Source: Metallyticus violacea
Lineage: Eukaryota; Arthropoda; Insecta; Mantodea; Metallyticidae
Reading direction: 5' to 3'
NCBI GenBank assembly: GCA_030762175.1
Contig: CM060840.1
Coordinates: forward strand, 40,492,501 to 40,556,500
Length of the DNA stretch: 64,000 nt
Shown: piece after piece, positions 12,355-25,322 of the stretch
Layout of the letters: the number at the start of each line of letters is the position of its first letter
Numbering within the stretch: position 1 is the stretch's first letter
The notes under the pieces: generated by a model
Database searches by the model: none
The model's input: only the letters and a program-made list of their open reading frames with translations
Told to the model about the DNA's origin: nothing
Made by a program: the position numbers and the translations under genes

Positions 12355-12408
12355 GTTGATCAACTATGGTGATCACCGTCTAGCTGTATGGCAGTGAATC
12401 ACGGTGAT
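12355..12408. other. Palindrome and hairpin pair
   Basis: A perfect 10-bp palindrome gttgatcaac (12355-12364) is followed at once by an 8-bp inverted repeat, atcaccgt (12372-12379) and acggtgat (12401-12408), with a 21-nt loop. It may be a small foldback repeat. No function can be assigned. Confidence 0.5.
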
Positions 12409-12661
12409 TTGAAGAAAAATTCTAGTCATATTCTAGCAGGCGAAATTAACGTCTTTTAAGGCTAAATAAAGGCTATATAAAAGTTGATAAGATTGGAATG
12501 AAAAATAATGAGGATTTAGCTATATGCAATTAATGACAGAAAAAACTGAAAAGTGCTTCTTGAGTGAATGGAATAAGCAAGACTCCCAAAAATGGCCTAA
12601 TAGCATATCCCTATAAAGAAAAAAGACATAGGACGACTATTCAAAAGGGAGGGAAGAGCAG

Positions 12662-12747
12662 GCAAATGGGAATTTTTTTTTTTTTTTTGAATAGTGTTTA
12701 ACGCCCGTTTTTACTACTGAGGCACCACAGGCGGTGCAAATGGGAAT
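12662..12747 (-). mobile_element. 62-bp 5'-truncated SINE-A with 12-bp target duplication
   Basis: The 12-bp word gcaaatgggaat occurs at 12662-12673 and 12736-12747. Between the copies, on the minus strand, is only the 3' tip of SINE-A ending in a poly(A) tail (poly-T on plus) of about 16 nt. Direct repeats flanking a tail-bearing 3' fragment are the signature of target-primed reverse transcription with severe 5' truncation. The intact duplication suggests a fairly recent event. Confidence 0.9.
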
Positions 12748-13128
12748 AATTCATGAGAGCAGAGTAGAAGTAAAGTTTCTGTAACAGTATATACATTGAG
12801 CTATTAAGATCTAATTTTTCTTATGTTTCGGTAAAATATATCGTAATGAATGTAAAAACTCTATTTTTAAATATCTTCCTTTAAATCTAATTATGTGATT
12901 CGTTTCTTGTTAAACTTCATGCTTTGATGCTTTATACAGCATTGGTGGTACCAGACACTTTCTCATTTTATTTTATTATTTTTAGTATCTATGCTTAAAC
13001 ACTTTTGTTTGTCCATTGTTTAAAACATGGCAGAATTAAAGTAATTCTAAAAGTTTACTTTCCTCCATGATCTTGGATCAAAAATGTCTATATTAGGGAA
13101 AAAATTGCATATGAAGCTAAATGAACAT
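12748..13128. other. No recognised feature
   Basis: AT-rich spacer between two SINE insertions. Confidence 0.5.
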
Positions 13129-13337
13129 TGCCGTGGTCCAATGGTAGCATTCGTGTTACCTAAGCAGCGAGCTTGAGTTGGATCCCTGACCGGGTCAGTT
13201 TCTTGACTGAGGTGTTTTCAGAGGTTTCATTTCAGGTCTTAAGGTGTATTCCTGGGAAACTTAACACAAAATTCCCTGAGCTCATTCAGTCAAATTGCAA
13301 TCATCATCCTCAATGGACAGTGGTGACATTAGAAAAA
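13129..13337 (+). mobile_element. tRNA-Gly-like SINE (SINE-C)
   Basis: The head reads like a Gly-type tRNA. It has A box tggtccaatgg at 13134-13144 and a B-box-like gagttggatcc at 13175-13185. The body (gtttcttgactgaggt, then cctgagctcattcag and atcatcatcctc) recalls the 'gaggtttt...ctcatttca..cattatcacc' body of widespread insect tRNA SINEs. It ends in a short A-run near 13335. No target duplication was found. An open frame inside (13173-13379) is incidental. Confidence 0.7.
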
Positions 13338-14564
13338 ATACATAATGCTATTTACAGTTTCATCTCTCGAATAATTTAATGTTTGACCATCGTGTATCCT
13401 TAAAGAAATTACGTTTTCTTATTACATACCATATTATAGTGTTTTTGACAATATAAATACGGCAGGACCAGCTAGAGTACGAGTATTCTATTATTCCGAT
13501 AACGGAATCTAGATATCAATTTGAAATATACAGATAAAACTGATGAATGAAAACAGCTTTGTTATACTAGTTGCAAATCGCCAATAGTTGATAATGTGTA
13601 TTAAGAATTAATAAACATCTGGAAAATGTTTGCGAAAGAAAACAGGTTTAAAATATACCTTTTTCGTTTATCTTAATTACTATAAAATATCACTACACTT
13701 TTTTACCTTACGAAAGGTATCAAAAACTTTCTAAAGCTCTACACTAACGGCCAGTGAGATACTTAAATAATTCGAATTTTGCATTAGTTGCGAGCCGCAC
13801 TTCAATTAAGAATGTTACTCTTAAAAGCAAACTTTGAACTTGAATAAGAAGAAAATGGCTTTAGTCACATCTTATAGAAAATGAAAACCGATCTGGAAAA
13901 AAAGTTGCGAGGAAAATGCATAAATTAAAGTGCTAATGTTTTACACGAAGATTAAACCTTGTAGTAGTATCATGGGTCCAGTTAACTATGACTTGGTACC
14001 AAAATTAAAAGAATGAGACAACGAAATTGATCAAATGTCCTTCTCAGGAATACAAGACTTTGTCCAACGATTCTGTTAAAGCAAAATAAATGATGGCTAA
14101 AAGGTTTGTTAATGCATTTCTTAAAATAAATTGCTCTAAGTATCAAGGTTTTCATTAATATTCACTGAATATTTATATGAGCACTATCTGAAATTAACAG
14201 GGTGAACAGTTATAAAATTAAAGTAAATGAAACCATATTAAAATGACATTGTGTATCTTTTATACGCACATGGTGGGAAAGCACACTTCTGCAAAAGTTA
14301 TGTTTCTGCCTTTTACTTTTGAAGGAGAGGGGAGTGTGGCGCTGGCTCAGAAATTTTCAAATGAATTCTTCTGATAACAATAGACCACAGCACTATTCCT
14401 CTGAATGTTAGTGTCGGTACATGGTTTCATGCAAAATGTACTACACTACCCTCCATGTCGGGTTTACTATGAAAGGACAACCGCTGACCACATTACAGCT
14501 GTGTCACTATCTAATCTGGTCACCTTACTGACGGTGACATGAACTTAATATTTGAAAGATAAAA
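13338..14564. other. No recognised feature
   Basis: AT-rich. One short inverted repeat (gtcacc...ggtgac near 14520-14540) is unremarkable. Confidence 0.5.
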
Positions 14565-15181
14565 TACAGGGTGTTAAACTACATGTGGCCTGTTTTCACA
14601 GCAGGTAGAGTTGGTCAGTAAATAGCAAACAGCTAACACGAACATATTAAATGGGAAATAAATATCTGTCCAGATATTACCCATTCTTTATTTCAGCCAT
14701 ATTCCGTCCAATAAACATGGACCCATTTTTTCGTTTCGGCTTATTGTCTTTTTCTTTAGTTGTGTTTACCTCTGCAGTGCATTAACAGTGATACGTAAGT
14801 AATTTGAGGTTGTAGGTATCAGTACAGTTTGTGGTTCATGCATAATGGACCAACATCCCATTTTCCATATATTAGTGCTACACCGAACTCAAGGTAGTGT
14901 GGGATGGATTGGCCGAGGAGGTCCAGAGCATAGACTACCCAATCACCTGAGTAAGTTTTCCGGTAAGTTACTTATGGAGGGGCTTAAAAATCTTGGTCTA
15001 TATCACATTAATAACATACAAGCATTACAGAAGCGTGTGTTTATTACGTCATCAAATCTGAAAGCAACCAGGTGTTATATGCGTAAGCGATTCTGTCACA
15101 TACAGCATCTCCTACAGTGACTACTTAACCGCCAGTTGAGTATAATAGGCCATATTTCAAAATGTATTTTTTCTACACGTA
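14565..15181 (+). mobile_element. Shrunken DDE transposon carrying only a transposase C-terminus
   Basis: Near 14790-15160 the plus strand encodes the end of an insect mariner-superfamily (DUF4817-associated) transposase. SLWFMHNGPTSHF resembles '..WFQHDGAPPHF', which holds the second catalytic Asp (here Asn). GWIGRGGP follows, then a PNHLSKFSG block where 'PPRSPDLTP' is expected, then HINNIQALQKRVF and the final CHIQ. The N-terminal half is missing. The element appears to start at TA + cagggtgttaaac (14565) and may end near ttttttctacacg + TA (15181), giving about 617 bp. The right terminal repeat is only loosely complementary, so the ends are tentative. The open frame 14845-15120 covers the best-preserved part. 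It is non-autonomous and has lost catalytic residues. Confidence 0.72.
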
Positions 15182-16492
15182 TATTCATTTCAAGATTTTT
15201 GCTCACTAGCTTTACGGCCGTAATACATCCTCTGTATTTATTTGCAATATATGTGCATGCTTCTACAGTCAAGGATTTGATAATTCTATTTCCTTTAAGC
15301 TGGATATAAATCGTTTATATTTAGGTATTTTTGTTAAGTTTCCAAATGCCCCATCTGCTTAAGATCATGACCTTGGCCTTGGGATATAAGAAATAAACAG
15401 AGGAAAAACTGCTAAGATCGTTTTCATTCGACTGTGTTTAGCTATTAATATTAAAGAATCTAACTAGCCTAGCCGGTTGCTTCAGAAAGCCCCAATATCG
15501 ACTTATCAGTTTGTATTCAGTACTTTTCGTACCAAGTAGTCCTGGTAGGGCTGAGTAGACCAGGTTACAAAAGTAATTAGGGGAATCGAAATTCAAGTTT
15601 CCAGATAACGAAACATGTTAACCTCTATGACACGGAAGCGGTCAAACCAATTAGTACAATGACTAATAAAAAGCTCTCAAAAGAAAATGTCAATTTTATT
15701 ATAGCTGAAAGTGTTAATTTCTACTTACATTACTGAATTAAATACATAAAACAATATGTTATCTGAAAAAACCAGTGAGAGAAACCCAATACCCTGAGCT
15801 GGAGCTCAAATATATAAAAGTAGAAGCTGCAGTTCCCCAAGATGAAGCTTAGGTTCACGTTTCGCACCGCTCTGGAAACACCACTCACCTTTCTAAATAT
15901 AAATGAGAAATACGACGCGGGTTTTATCTCTACGATTTCATTCGGGTGGAGGAATCAGGTTTTCCATTATTATTGTTCTTTTGATAGTACAGATGGGACA
16001 ACCTAACAATTTCTAAGGGTGAAGCGGCGCGTCTGAAGTTCACCATGTCAAAGATGCCGCCGACCGACATTCATGGGACATAAACCTCAATATAAATTTA
16101 CGAAAGGGATCCGGAAACTGCAAGTGCTAGTTTCATGTTATGTCGTTTATGAAACATAATGTAAGGATTATTGTTACACATCCTTTCCTTACTAGAAGAT
16201 GTAAAGATATCCCAAAACTTTACCGATGATTAGTGTAAAGAAATGAGTATATAAGCATTATTTAATGGCATATTATGATAAATAAATGAGTATCCATTCA
16301 TAGGTAGCTGTGATGGTAAACCTATTTTGAGATAATATTTAACATAAATATCAAAGGTTGGATAACTTACATACAAGAAAATACTTCGAATGTGGTTATT
16401 TCCAATTTCATCAACATTGCTTTCGTAAAAAACAATTCAATACATTTTTATATTAACCTAGATGTTAGTGGATTATTTTTTCTTACTTTTTG
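15182..16492. other. No recognised feature
   Basis: AT-rich, with a slightly GC-richer stretch around 15840-16120 that holds no recognisable gene or repeat. Confidence 0.45.
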
Positions 16493-16950
16493 TGAGCAGC
16501 AATACATTTTGAGGTTTATAAGATTTATGAAAAATATTTTAAATAATGAGAAAACATTCATGTAAATTCGAAGAGTTCAGTATAAAAACAATGCGTGCTG
16601 TATGACAATCATAGGAAAATATTTATATATTCATTGGATAATTACACACTACGCTTGGGTTAATATAAATGAAATTTTTGACTTTAATTCTAACGGCAAT
16701 TTTAATTCCGCTCAAATGTGAGCAGCAGCAATACATTTTGAGGTTTATAAGATTTATGAAAAATATTTTAAATAATGAGAAAACATTCATGTAAATTCGA
16801 AGAGTTCAGTATAAAAACAATGCGTGCTGTATGACAATCATAGGAAAATATTTATATATTCATTGGATAATTACACACTACGCTTGGGTTAATATAAATG
16901 AAATTTTTGACATTAATTCTAACGGCAATTTTAATTCCGCTCAAATGTCG
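16493..16950. repeat. Two-copy 229-bp tandem duplication
   Basis: The block starting agcagcaatacattttgagg repeats with a period of 229 bp (aatacatttt at 16501 and again at 16730). The copies read almost identically; the one difference I noted is gactttaattc versus gacattaattc near the end. At the junction the short word agcagc is itself reduplicated. The near identity implies a recent duplication, or an assembly artefact. No coding potential. Confidence 0.93.
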
Positions 16951-19900
16951 CCCCACAGAAAACAAAACTGTTAAACATTTTGTTTAAGTGTAGTAATACA
17001 ATAATTGATTAGCTTTTTACCACCAGAATAGAACCGCTTATTTTTATTTCAACATGCTGCTAAATGAATTTTTAAAGCATTAAAAGAGATTACCCAGCAT
17101 TGCATTCGTGAGTAATAATGAAACAGGAATTTTGGGGGTTAAAGAATGGAGCGCATAAATAAAGTTGTTACTTGCGTAATGTGATTATATTCTCTCCAAT
17201 TTTTTGTTGCGCGGCAAAAAGAATCTCATTAGTAGTAATTTAGAAAAAAGTATCCCTTCTTAAGTATGATTTAAAATTTTCCTTTGTATGCTTTCAAAAA
17301 GTTATGTAAGAGTTATAAGGTTATTAACAGGCCCAGAAGTTAGATAAAATGCCTTTTCTATCTGCGTGGATATATTTAAGTCAGATGAAAATGGCCATAT
17401 TTCCTTATATTTGGGGTAAATAGGCCCAGTTTTCATTTTTCATTTTTTTTGCCTATTTTGGCTTTTGTTGCTTTTTTCTTTTAAGGTTTAAAACTTTTTC
17501 CCCTGTTTTTGATCATTATAAATTTTCTCTGCGATTATTTACGCATTTTAAAAAGCACGTAAAGAATTTCAATATATCGAAATGAAAAACAGTTATAAAA
17601 ATTCAATGGTATGTTCACCTAAAGAATATTGAGAGTCTTGTTATATATTTATTTCTATTCAAGCAGCCAACATTTTTCTACTCAATGCATTCACTTTTAA
17701 TAGCAGAACCTTCATAGTGAAAGGAACTCACGGCTACCTCGAGCATACAAATACTAGGAAATTAAGAGGTTGAGGGAAGAACTATAGTTTTGAATAGTCC
17801 CGACGAATGAACGTGTATCGATCTGCGCGATATAATTCTAGGAAATTTGTGCGGGGGGGTTAAATTTCTCAGCTGCATAAATGTAACAAACAGTTGCAAG
17901 CTAGAAAGATGAGAGCGGTATAACTGTGAAACAAACCGCATAATGTCTTCAGTATGGAAGTAAAGATACTAACCTGACTCTCTTATAAACGCATAAACAG
18001 AAAATGAACTTGACCAGAAACCATTGCGCACCTTTTGCTCATTCGCCAGGACTATTCACAACTACTTCACTTTGTCTTGATCAACATTCCCATGAAATCC
18101 TGAAAGGTGAAAGTTTTCTTGTAATTGGTATGAATTCTTCTTAAACAGCTTGTTTTAAATATACTCCAATCACTTTAGTGGAAGTAGAACGTTCTTCCTC
18201 CATGTTAAAAAATATTCACTCTAACAAGCGACTATGACAGTTAATACCTTGAAAAAACACGCTGTTGCTTCTAACCAAAAAATAAGCTTAAGTACTTTAA
18301 TTATATGATGAAGAAATTAAGACAAATTTGAAGACGCAACAAGCTAAAAGTTCAGCGCTTCAGAGGAAGATGAACTTAGAATGACTGTTTAAAGTGTCCT
18401 TCCGCTCTTATATAAGCTCCACATCGCGAGAATATGTCTAAGGCCATCAACCGAAATTGTACTTATTTATATTCAATATAAGGCAGTTCCTAGAATCTAA
18501 TTCCGGCCAAACACTTTGTCTTTAAAACACCCATAAATAAAAATCGGAACTGATTACATCGAGAGAGCCACAAATAAACACCAATTACTCTGTAATGAAC
18601 ACTTCGTATATTATATTCAATAATTCTTGCCACTTTTGCGGAGTCCTGTTGGAACCAACAGTACAATTTTTCCTCTAGTCAATTGCTGAAGAAATGGCAT
18701 TATGGTTAATGTTTGATACCGATCCACATTTATTCTCTCACTAACAAAATATTTTAAAGTACATTTTACAAAGAGAAATTCGTTCTTTCACAGGCAGATA
18801 TTCGCATCATTTTAACTCACGCGTCAAGACCGGAACAGCTTTATTACGACGAATAAATACATACTAGTATGTACTGTGCACACTTCCTCATCTCATGCGG
18901 TGCGAGTCCCATGTTCTTGGGCGACCCTATGATTACGGATGACTGCAATGTCAAGGAAAGTAGGGAAGAACGCGGATAGGAGTTCCGGCAATGCAGTGGC
19001 GTTCACCAGAACCCATATGGCATATATGCGGAAGCCATATATTTTAAATCCACTTAATTATAGCAATTTTAACTAAAATAATTCAATGTTACTTTCCTCT
19101 CGAAAATGACTGTTTTCCTTCCATGCTTTTATGAAATGAGCAGATGTATTACTGAATTCCTGAATATGACGTTTGTCTGATATTACTGGCTAATGCAATG
19201 ACTTAAGAGTCTCATTCTAGCAGAAAATTGCTGGTTTTGTAGTTATATATCTAATTTGAAGGAATTGCGTTTGTATAATCATAATCTAACTATGAAACAT
19301 ATGGATATTTCATTCTGATTTTGATGTATCGCATGTTAAATTGCATATACTTATAAATGTATGATTATATAATTATTAAATGTTATGTTTATATTTAATT
19401 ACACTAAAATGGCTTCAGAGCAAAGTAAACAAAAGTATGAATTAAGGAGCAGAAGAATGAGGTTATAAGCACTTGAAAAACAAAAACAAAGCTTAAATAC
19501 GCGCTGGAAAAAAATTATTCTCTGCATAAATAAGGCTTGTGAGCTCTTGTGAGAAATGCAAAGTTGTTTGGCTGAAATCCAAACGGGTCTATGAAATTGC
19601 GCCAAAACATTTATACTATTTAATTCTGACGCCACTTATGAACTCCTACGTGACAAAGGTGGATTGTTTACTGCTGAAATTACAAAGGAGCTTGGATCGT
19701 TCTGGCCATTTAGTTCTTGTCAGCGGTAACCCTAGTCTCCGCAAAGTTAAGCGTTTATAGGGAAAAGCAATTCCTTATAATTACACTGTTTAATTGCTTG
19801 TACAATGGACCATTATAGTCTACAATGGTAGTTAGGACATTAATACACCATACCACGAAGCTGTCAAGGACAATACGTATTAATCGGTTTTTGGCAATGA

Positions 19901-20840
19901 AGCAAGAATGAGCTTGAAATAACAAATAACAGTAAAATAGAATTTACGAAGGCAAAAAAATTGAAAAGATCTGAACTCAAAAGAAATGCTATATACAGAT
20001 ACAGAAATTTAAGGCATTAACCCAGAAAGAAAGAAAGAATCTGTAGCTAACAAAATATATAGAGCTACAAAATATAGACGATCCTTATAAATGCAATTTA
20101 TGGACTTAATTCTTCAGAAGTTCGAGGAAATAAGCATTGGATTCAAAATTAGAGAAAAGGGTTTAGGTGCAAATGAACTTAATCCATAGTGACTGTAATT
20201 AAAAGAACGTAAAGTTATATAATATGCAGAAATTTAGAGCAATGAATATATAGATATGGTTATTGTTATTCAATCAGCAAAGCAAACTGGAAGTTGCTGG
20301 CTAATAGTTTTCAGAAATTAAATAAAACTTAGTTATTATAAGATTGTATATATAACAATATGTTAAGTTTAAATCAGTTTGGCAGCGATAAGAAGTGACA
20401 CATTCCTTTTAGTTGTTTTTTCAAGAGAAAAATCCAAAGTACAACATTTTTTGTGGCACTATAAATCATTGGCTTTAAAGGAATAGAGGAGAGTACAAAT
20501 CCTAAACTGACTGAAAATATGTACCAGAAAAAAATAGAAACTAGACAAAAATTAATGCCATTATGACAGTTGGAAATGGTGAGACATAAAATAGAAAATA
20601 AAATCACATAAAAATGAGAGCTTCAAATTTGATTATATTTGAAGTATCGCTATTACTGCAAAACTCGTCTATTTTAGAACACGCTTTTTCAGTTGCAAAA
20701 AATGGAAAAAACGTTACTAACTTTTGATTATGCTGATATAGAATCTCTTTTATTAAAATTATTCTGGTTAAAAGACATTGATTACATGCGATTTATGTCT
20801 TTCTTATTAGACTGTTGTAATATGGAAAATGCCAACAGAT
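16951..20840. other. Long AT-rich stretch without recognised genes
   Basis: No exon, RNA gene or clear repeat was recognised. About 19900-20250 is purine-rich on plus, as decayed LINE coding strands often are, but I could not align it to a known domain. Confidence 0.45.
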
Positions 20841-20868
20841 TTTTTTTAATAGTGTTTAACGCGGTTTA
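20841..20868 (-). mobile_element. Possible SINE-A 3' tip
   Basis: A T-run followed by aatagtgtttaacgc matches the reverse complement of the SINE-A 3' end. Only about 25 bp agree, with no target duplication. Confidence 0.4.
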
Positions 20869-23389
20869 TCGGTTTTGACTGAATCTTGATCCTATATCAT
20901 TTTAAGGAATACATCTGCGCTACGAGCCTTAGGAAACTCGGATACAGCTATGTGTAGCAATCGCCTGTTAGTAAAACAGCAGGAGCATTCAACTACAGAA
21001 CGGTCGCCTAGTGCCTTACGATTTAAAGTCCATAGAACCAGCAAATTCCATCGGCCTGATTAAGATAAATTAGCAATGATCTTTATTTGCAGAAAACTCT
21101 GTCCAACTTATTGATACAAAATAACAACTTCGGTATTTATCTTCCACCACTGTGCTTAATAATGTTATATATGAATATTATTTTTATGGAGTATTAGCAA
21201 TGAGTTTTAGTCATCATCTCAAACAGCATTGGTGACCCAGGTATAAAAAAGAAAAATGTTTGTCTTTGATTAACTCAAACATATAAGAAATGCTAGAAAG
21301 ATTTAACAATATCAACAAATAATCATATAACATTGAATCAATACCGAACGAAAATGTCCTATTCTATTCTATTTAATCAATAAAAATAAATACAGAACCT
21401 TCGCATGTGAGCTTGGCCGGTAGCTGACGGAAACAGCTGCTCGCGAGAACACCAATTCCCAAAGAAAAATGACTTGTGTTGCACGCCTGAGACGTTGGTC
21501 TTTTTGTAAGCTAAATTGCCACCATAGGTACTGGCACAACATATACTAATTTTCTCATCATGCAAGGAGGTTTTGTGTTAGGGTTTCTATGTGTTCCAAA
21601 ACCCGTTGTTCAGCGATGTAATATAGCAATTTAAAATATACTTCTTCGGTGAGGAATATGAAACGTGGATCAAATAAATTATCCTTAACATTAGGAAAAT
21701 TCCAATTGACCGGCGCTCATGATCATATGGCTGCTATTGGTGGACAATATTGACTATATTTATATCCACTTTCGTTTTTATTGTGCTAATCGTTTTTTAT
21801 CGATAATAAATGTGTCTATATTTGTTTATGAGAAACAGTACAGACTCAGAGGGAAAAGATAAACCAGGGACGTTTATTGGAAACCCCCTTAAACTCCCTG
21901 CCCGAGTTAGTAATTACCATAAAAGTTATTTCCTATAATGTGTGTCTCTATCTTAGCATTATCAACGTACTAATAACTCAACTTAGAGCACATTTACCTA
22001 CACACGTACATACTTTTAAACACTACAAAACCTTGCATCTCTTGTACCGGCAAGAGATCTGACTTAACGAGGGAGGAATATGGTCAGAAGAAGTTGGATA
22101 CAACATGAGCCTCGACCGTTCATAGTACAGACTCACGAGCGGCCATGCTAATGCCCGAAAGCTATGTATATGAAATTAATAATTTATATTTGTTACTCCA
22201 TAAAGAGAGGCTGTATTTTCCCCTTATGTATTGCTTCATTTTCATTCATAACACCCTAATTTCTACGAGAAAAATGTAGGAAACGTCCATTTTTTCTTCC
22301 CAGAGTTATTGGCACCCTATTTGGGTGTTACGCCTTAGATCGCACTCTTGTGAAAGCTAATGCAAACTGGTAGGTAAATGAAAAAATATTCCACTATTTT
22401 TATAATGTTATAAAAGAACTTCCAGCTATTTTAAAAGCACACTGAGTTATTTTAAAAATCAGAAAGTCGTTTAAATGTTTTTTCATGTTATTGTATTTTG
22501 GTTACCCCGCGTTCCAACACAAAGGATAGCAACAATGTGAGAATGACAGCGGGAGCGCTAAGTGGCAGAAAGACTTTAAGCTTCTTTATAAAAATAAGAA
22601 GGTTATAGAGCACATAAATTTGGATGTGTACAGTAGGCTGCTTTCTTGAGCTGCAGCTAAGCAATGTTTTGTTTATCTTTTCAATGCGACAATTTTGCTT
22701 TCCTAGTGAAAGGCCGCATGTATGTGTGTGCACTATGAAAAGCACTGACCTCCTGTGGCGTACCATTCGACTAAGTGGATCTACGTGAATGGAGTGACAG
22801 GGACAAAGTGTGAACCTCTGGAGACCTCACGCTGAGAGGACGAATGCATGGCTTTGCCCTTTATTCCAAAACCCCCTCCTATCCGTTTGTGAGATGAGGG
22901 AACACGGGTAACTCTTTAAAAAAAAGGAAGCATGGAAAAAGAAGGGAATGGCACAAATATTTATCGTTTGAGGTTAACATGTTAATATATAATGTGGGCA
23001 CACTTATGTTTGTAGAATTGCAGCCCAGAAAGGCAACCATTGACAGCTTTTGTTTCAAACCAATTACTACCAAAATAACTGGAACCTCTTACTTATGCAT
23101 TACATAGAATCTTTTGCTGAGGTTAATAAAACAAACCTCTGAGAACGGCATGTCATTATATCTACTGAAGTAGTTGAGGACAACAATGATTGAATTTTTA
23201 ATGAAAATCGATCAAAGTCACTTTTTTGTTTTATCTGTTATAAAAGTCTTCATACATTTATCCATATGAAAATGTATTTTGTTTTGACTTAATTTTCCGC
23301 CGCATGACTTCTTTTTAAAGAATGCGCGCGATTGGCATTAGAATTTCTCTTTCCGGTATGCCCACTTCTTTATGTTGCTATAAGCACCA
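20869..23389. other. No recognised feature
   Basis: AT-rich, with scattered short frames on both strands and no domains. Confidence 0.45.
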
Positions 23390-23538
23390 ACCTTAGGATT
23401 TTTACGGCCGAAGAACCTCAAGTCTGAAAAGAAGAGTCCCCTTACAAAGTTTGTCAACCGCTTCCCGCCCTGCATTGAAAGGACGCTGATTATCTGAGAT
23501 GTTAAAGAGCTTAAAAAAATAAAATAAAATAAAAAAAT
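23390..23538 (+). mobile_element. 5'-truncated SINE-B copy
   Basis: The blocks acctcaagtctgaaa(a)gaag, then cccgccctgcattgaa, then gacgctgat and ctgagatgtta run in the same order as in the fuller copy at 53.3 kb. The copy lacks the tRNA head and ends in a TAAAA-type A-rich tail (23512-23538). Confidence 0.8.
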
Positions 23539-24489
23539 AGGTAAAAGGGTAGAAAGTAGAAACAGAATTATTCTTCTATCAACTTGACTGCTACAAACGG
23601 CATGGCACCTTTCTTTATTTATATAATGTCATATGCTTGCTTCCAGTTCAGCAATATCTCTTTTATTTTGCATCTTCAGAAACCGTTTATAGTATAATGA
23701 AATATATGAACTTAGAATGCTCCTAGTGAATCAAAGAAATGTCCATCCAAAAGAAAAAAAGCTATAAAACTCAGTAATTTGAATACAAAGGACAAATGTG
23801 AAATAAATACACTGGGGATACTAAGCACTGTTTCTGATGCATCTAGTTTAGCCATAACTGTAAGTTCAAATTGAAATAAAAAATCCAATCTTTTAGTAAA
23901 TGTACTCAACAGTAAAAGCGTGATAAATTCAGTGCTGGTTATTTACTAATTCCACAAATATAGTGAATAAATTAGCAAATAATGCACTATACACTTCCCG
24001 CAGACCCAACTCAATAACCATTATAGTAACAGAAAACATGTTCACCTATAGCAGAGAGAGAGTGACATGTTTTATGTAAGGTACTGTAAATATTTAATCA
24101 GCTATTTCTTGAAACTAATTCTTGCAACATACTGCTTCATAAAATGTTCCAGATACTATATTTTTTTATTTTCTTTTAGGGCTAAATTTTTCAGTAAATG
24201 TCACCAAGAGTACACAAAATACACCATTATTAGGACCTATTAATGTAAGTTTCTAGACATATATTAATTCTACTGTCTTCTATTTAGCATATTAAGAAAA
24301 GACATATTTTGTACCAACTTTGCACTACTTGCTTTAAAAAAGTATAAATAATGTAATTTCAAAAATTGTGGAACAATTTTATAGCATTTTAAAAGAATAT
24401 ATAAATTATTTGTAACTTCAAAAACTGTTGAAATAATGATTAATTATTTTTATAGTTATTCAGTGTTAAAAATCTACACTCCACTCTAA
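23539..24489. other. No recognised feature
   Basis: AT-rich spacer. Confidence 0.5.
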
Positions 24490-24995
24490 ATATAAAAAAC
24501 CTCGAACCCTTAGTAAAAATTGATAAAGGAAGAATTAGGGGTGTAGAAAGCGTTAATTTCCTAAAGGCAATTGTCAATGATAGATGAACATGAAATGACT
24601 ATATTGAAGCTGTATACACAGTGGTTATTTTAATTAAACAATTAAAAGCATGTTGTGATATATTAGTCATGGGTTTAGCTTATTGTGCACATATATATAT
24701 TCACACTTTATCAAGCGCCATTGAAATATGGGGAAATACATCGAAACAAAATAAGAATAAAGTATTAATATTACTAAATAAAATAGTACCATGTGTGGTA
24801 TCAACAGGCTACAAGGCAGGCAACAGGCAACTGTTTATTTACTTACAGTTGCTGACAGCACGTAATATTTATATTCTAAAATCAGCTCTATTGACATCTG
24901 AACAATTCTTCCAAAGAATAATGATCAACATATATATTTTTCAAAAGGAGGAAACTACTTTTTATTAGTAGCCACTGAACGGGAGCTTTTGATAA
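24490..24995 (+). pseudogene. LINE reverse-transcriptase thumb/C-terminal relic
   Basis: Around 24550-24600, SVNFLKAIVNDR in one frame matches the '..FLG..ID..L.W' segment that follows the RT palm in insect LINEs. The 115-codon stretch 24621-24968 then gives the usual continuation. IKQLKACCDIL corresponds to 'KL..ACY.LR'. AYCAHIYIHTLSSAIEIWGN corresponds to 'YYA..HS.L.YGI..WG'. NKVLILLNKIVPCV then STGYKAGNRQLF corresponds to 'LQK...R...G...R..CR.LF', and LQLLTARNIYILKSAL to 'L.ILTL.S.YI'. The catalytic palm (YADD) is absent upstream and stops are present, so it is a dead fragment of a Jockey/CR1-like element. Clade assignment is tentative. Confidence 0.82.
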
Positions 24996-25322
24996 AAATC
25001 CCTGCTACTAAATAGGAAAAACGTTTAATTGTTTAAGTCTCTTTAGGCCTTAGTTTTTATTAGAACGTTAAACAGCTAATAAATAGTTGCATCTGAAGAA
25101 ACCAGCAACATGAAAGGTAGTAAATTGAGAAATAGACTATACAAAATATTAATTCTTCATCCACATTGACCTTGCAGGAATATGAGAAAACCAAAAAGTT
25201 CACTTGATATAATGCCTACACCCACTAAAGTGTATGTATGAATATGAATGCCATTTCTCATACACAACTTTTTAACAAAATGAACACAAATGAAGTAAAA
25301 AACATTAATTTTAAATATAACT

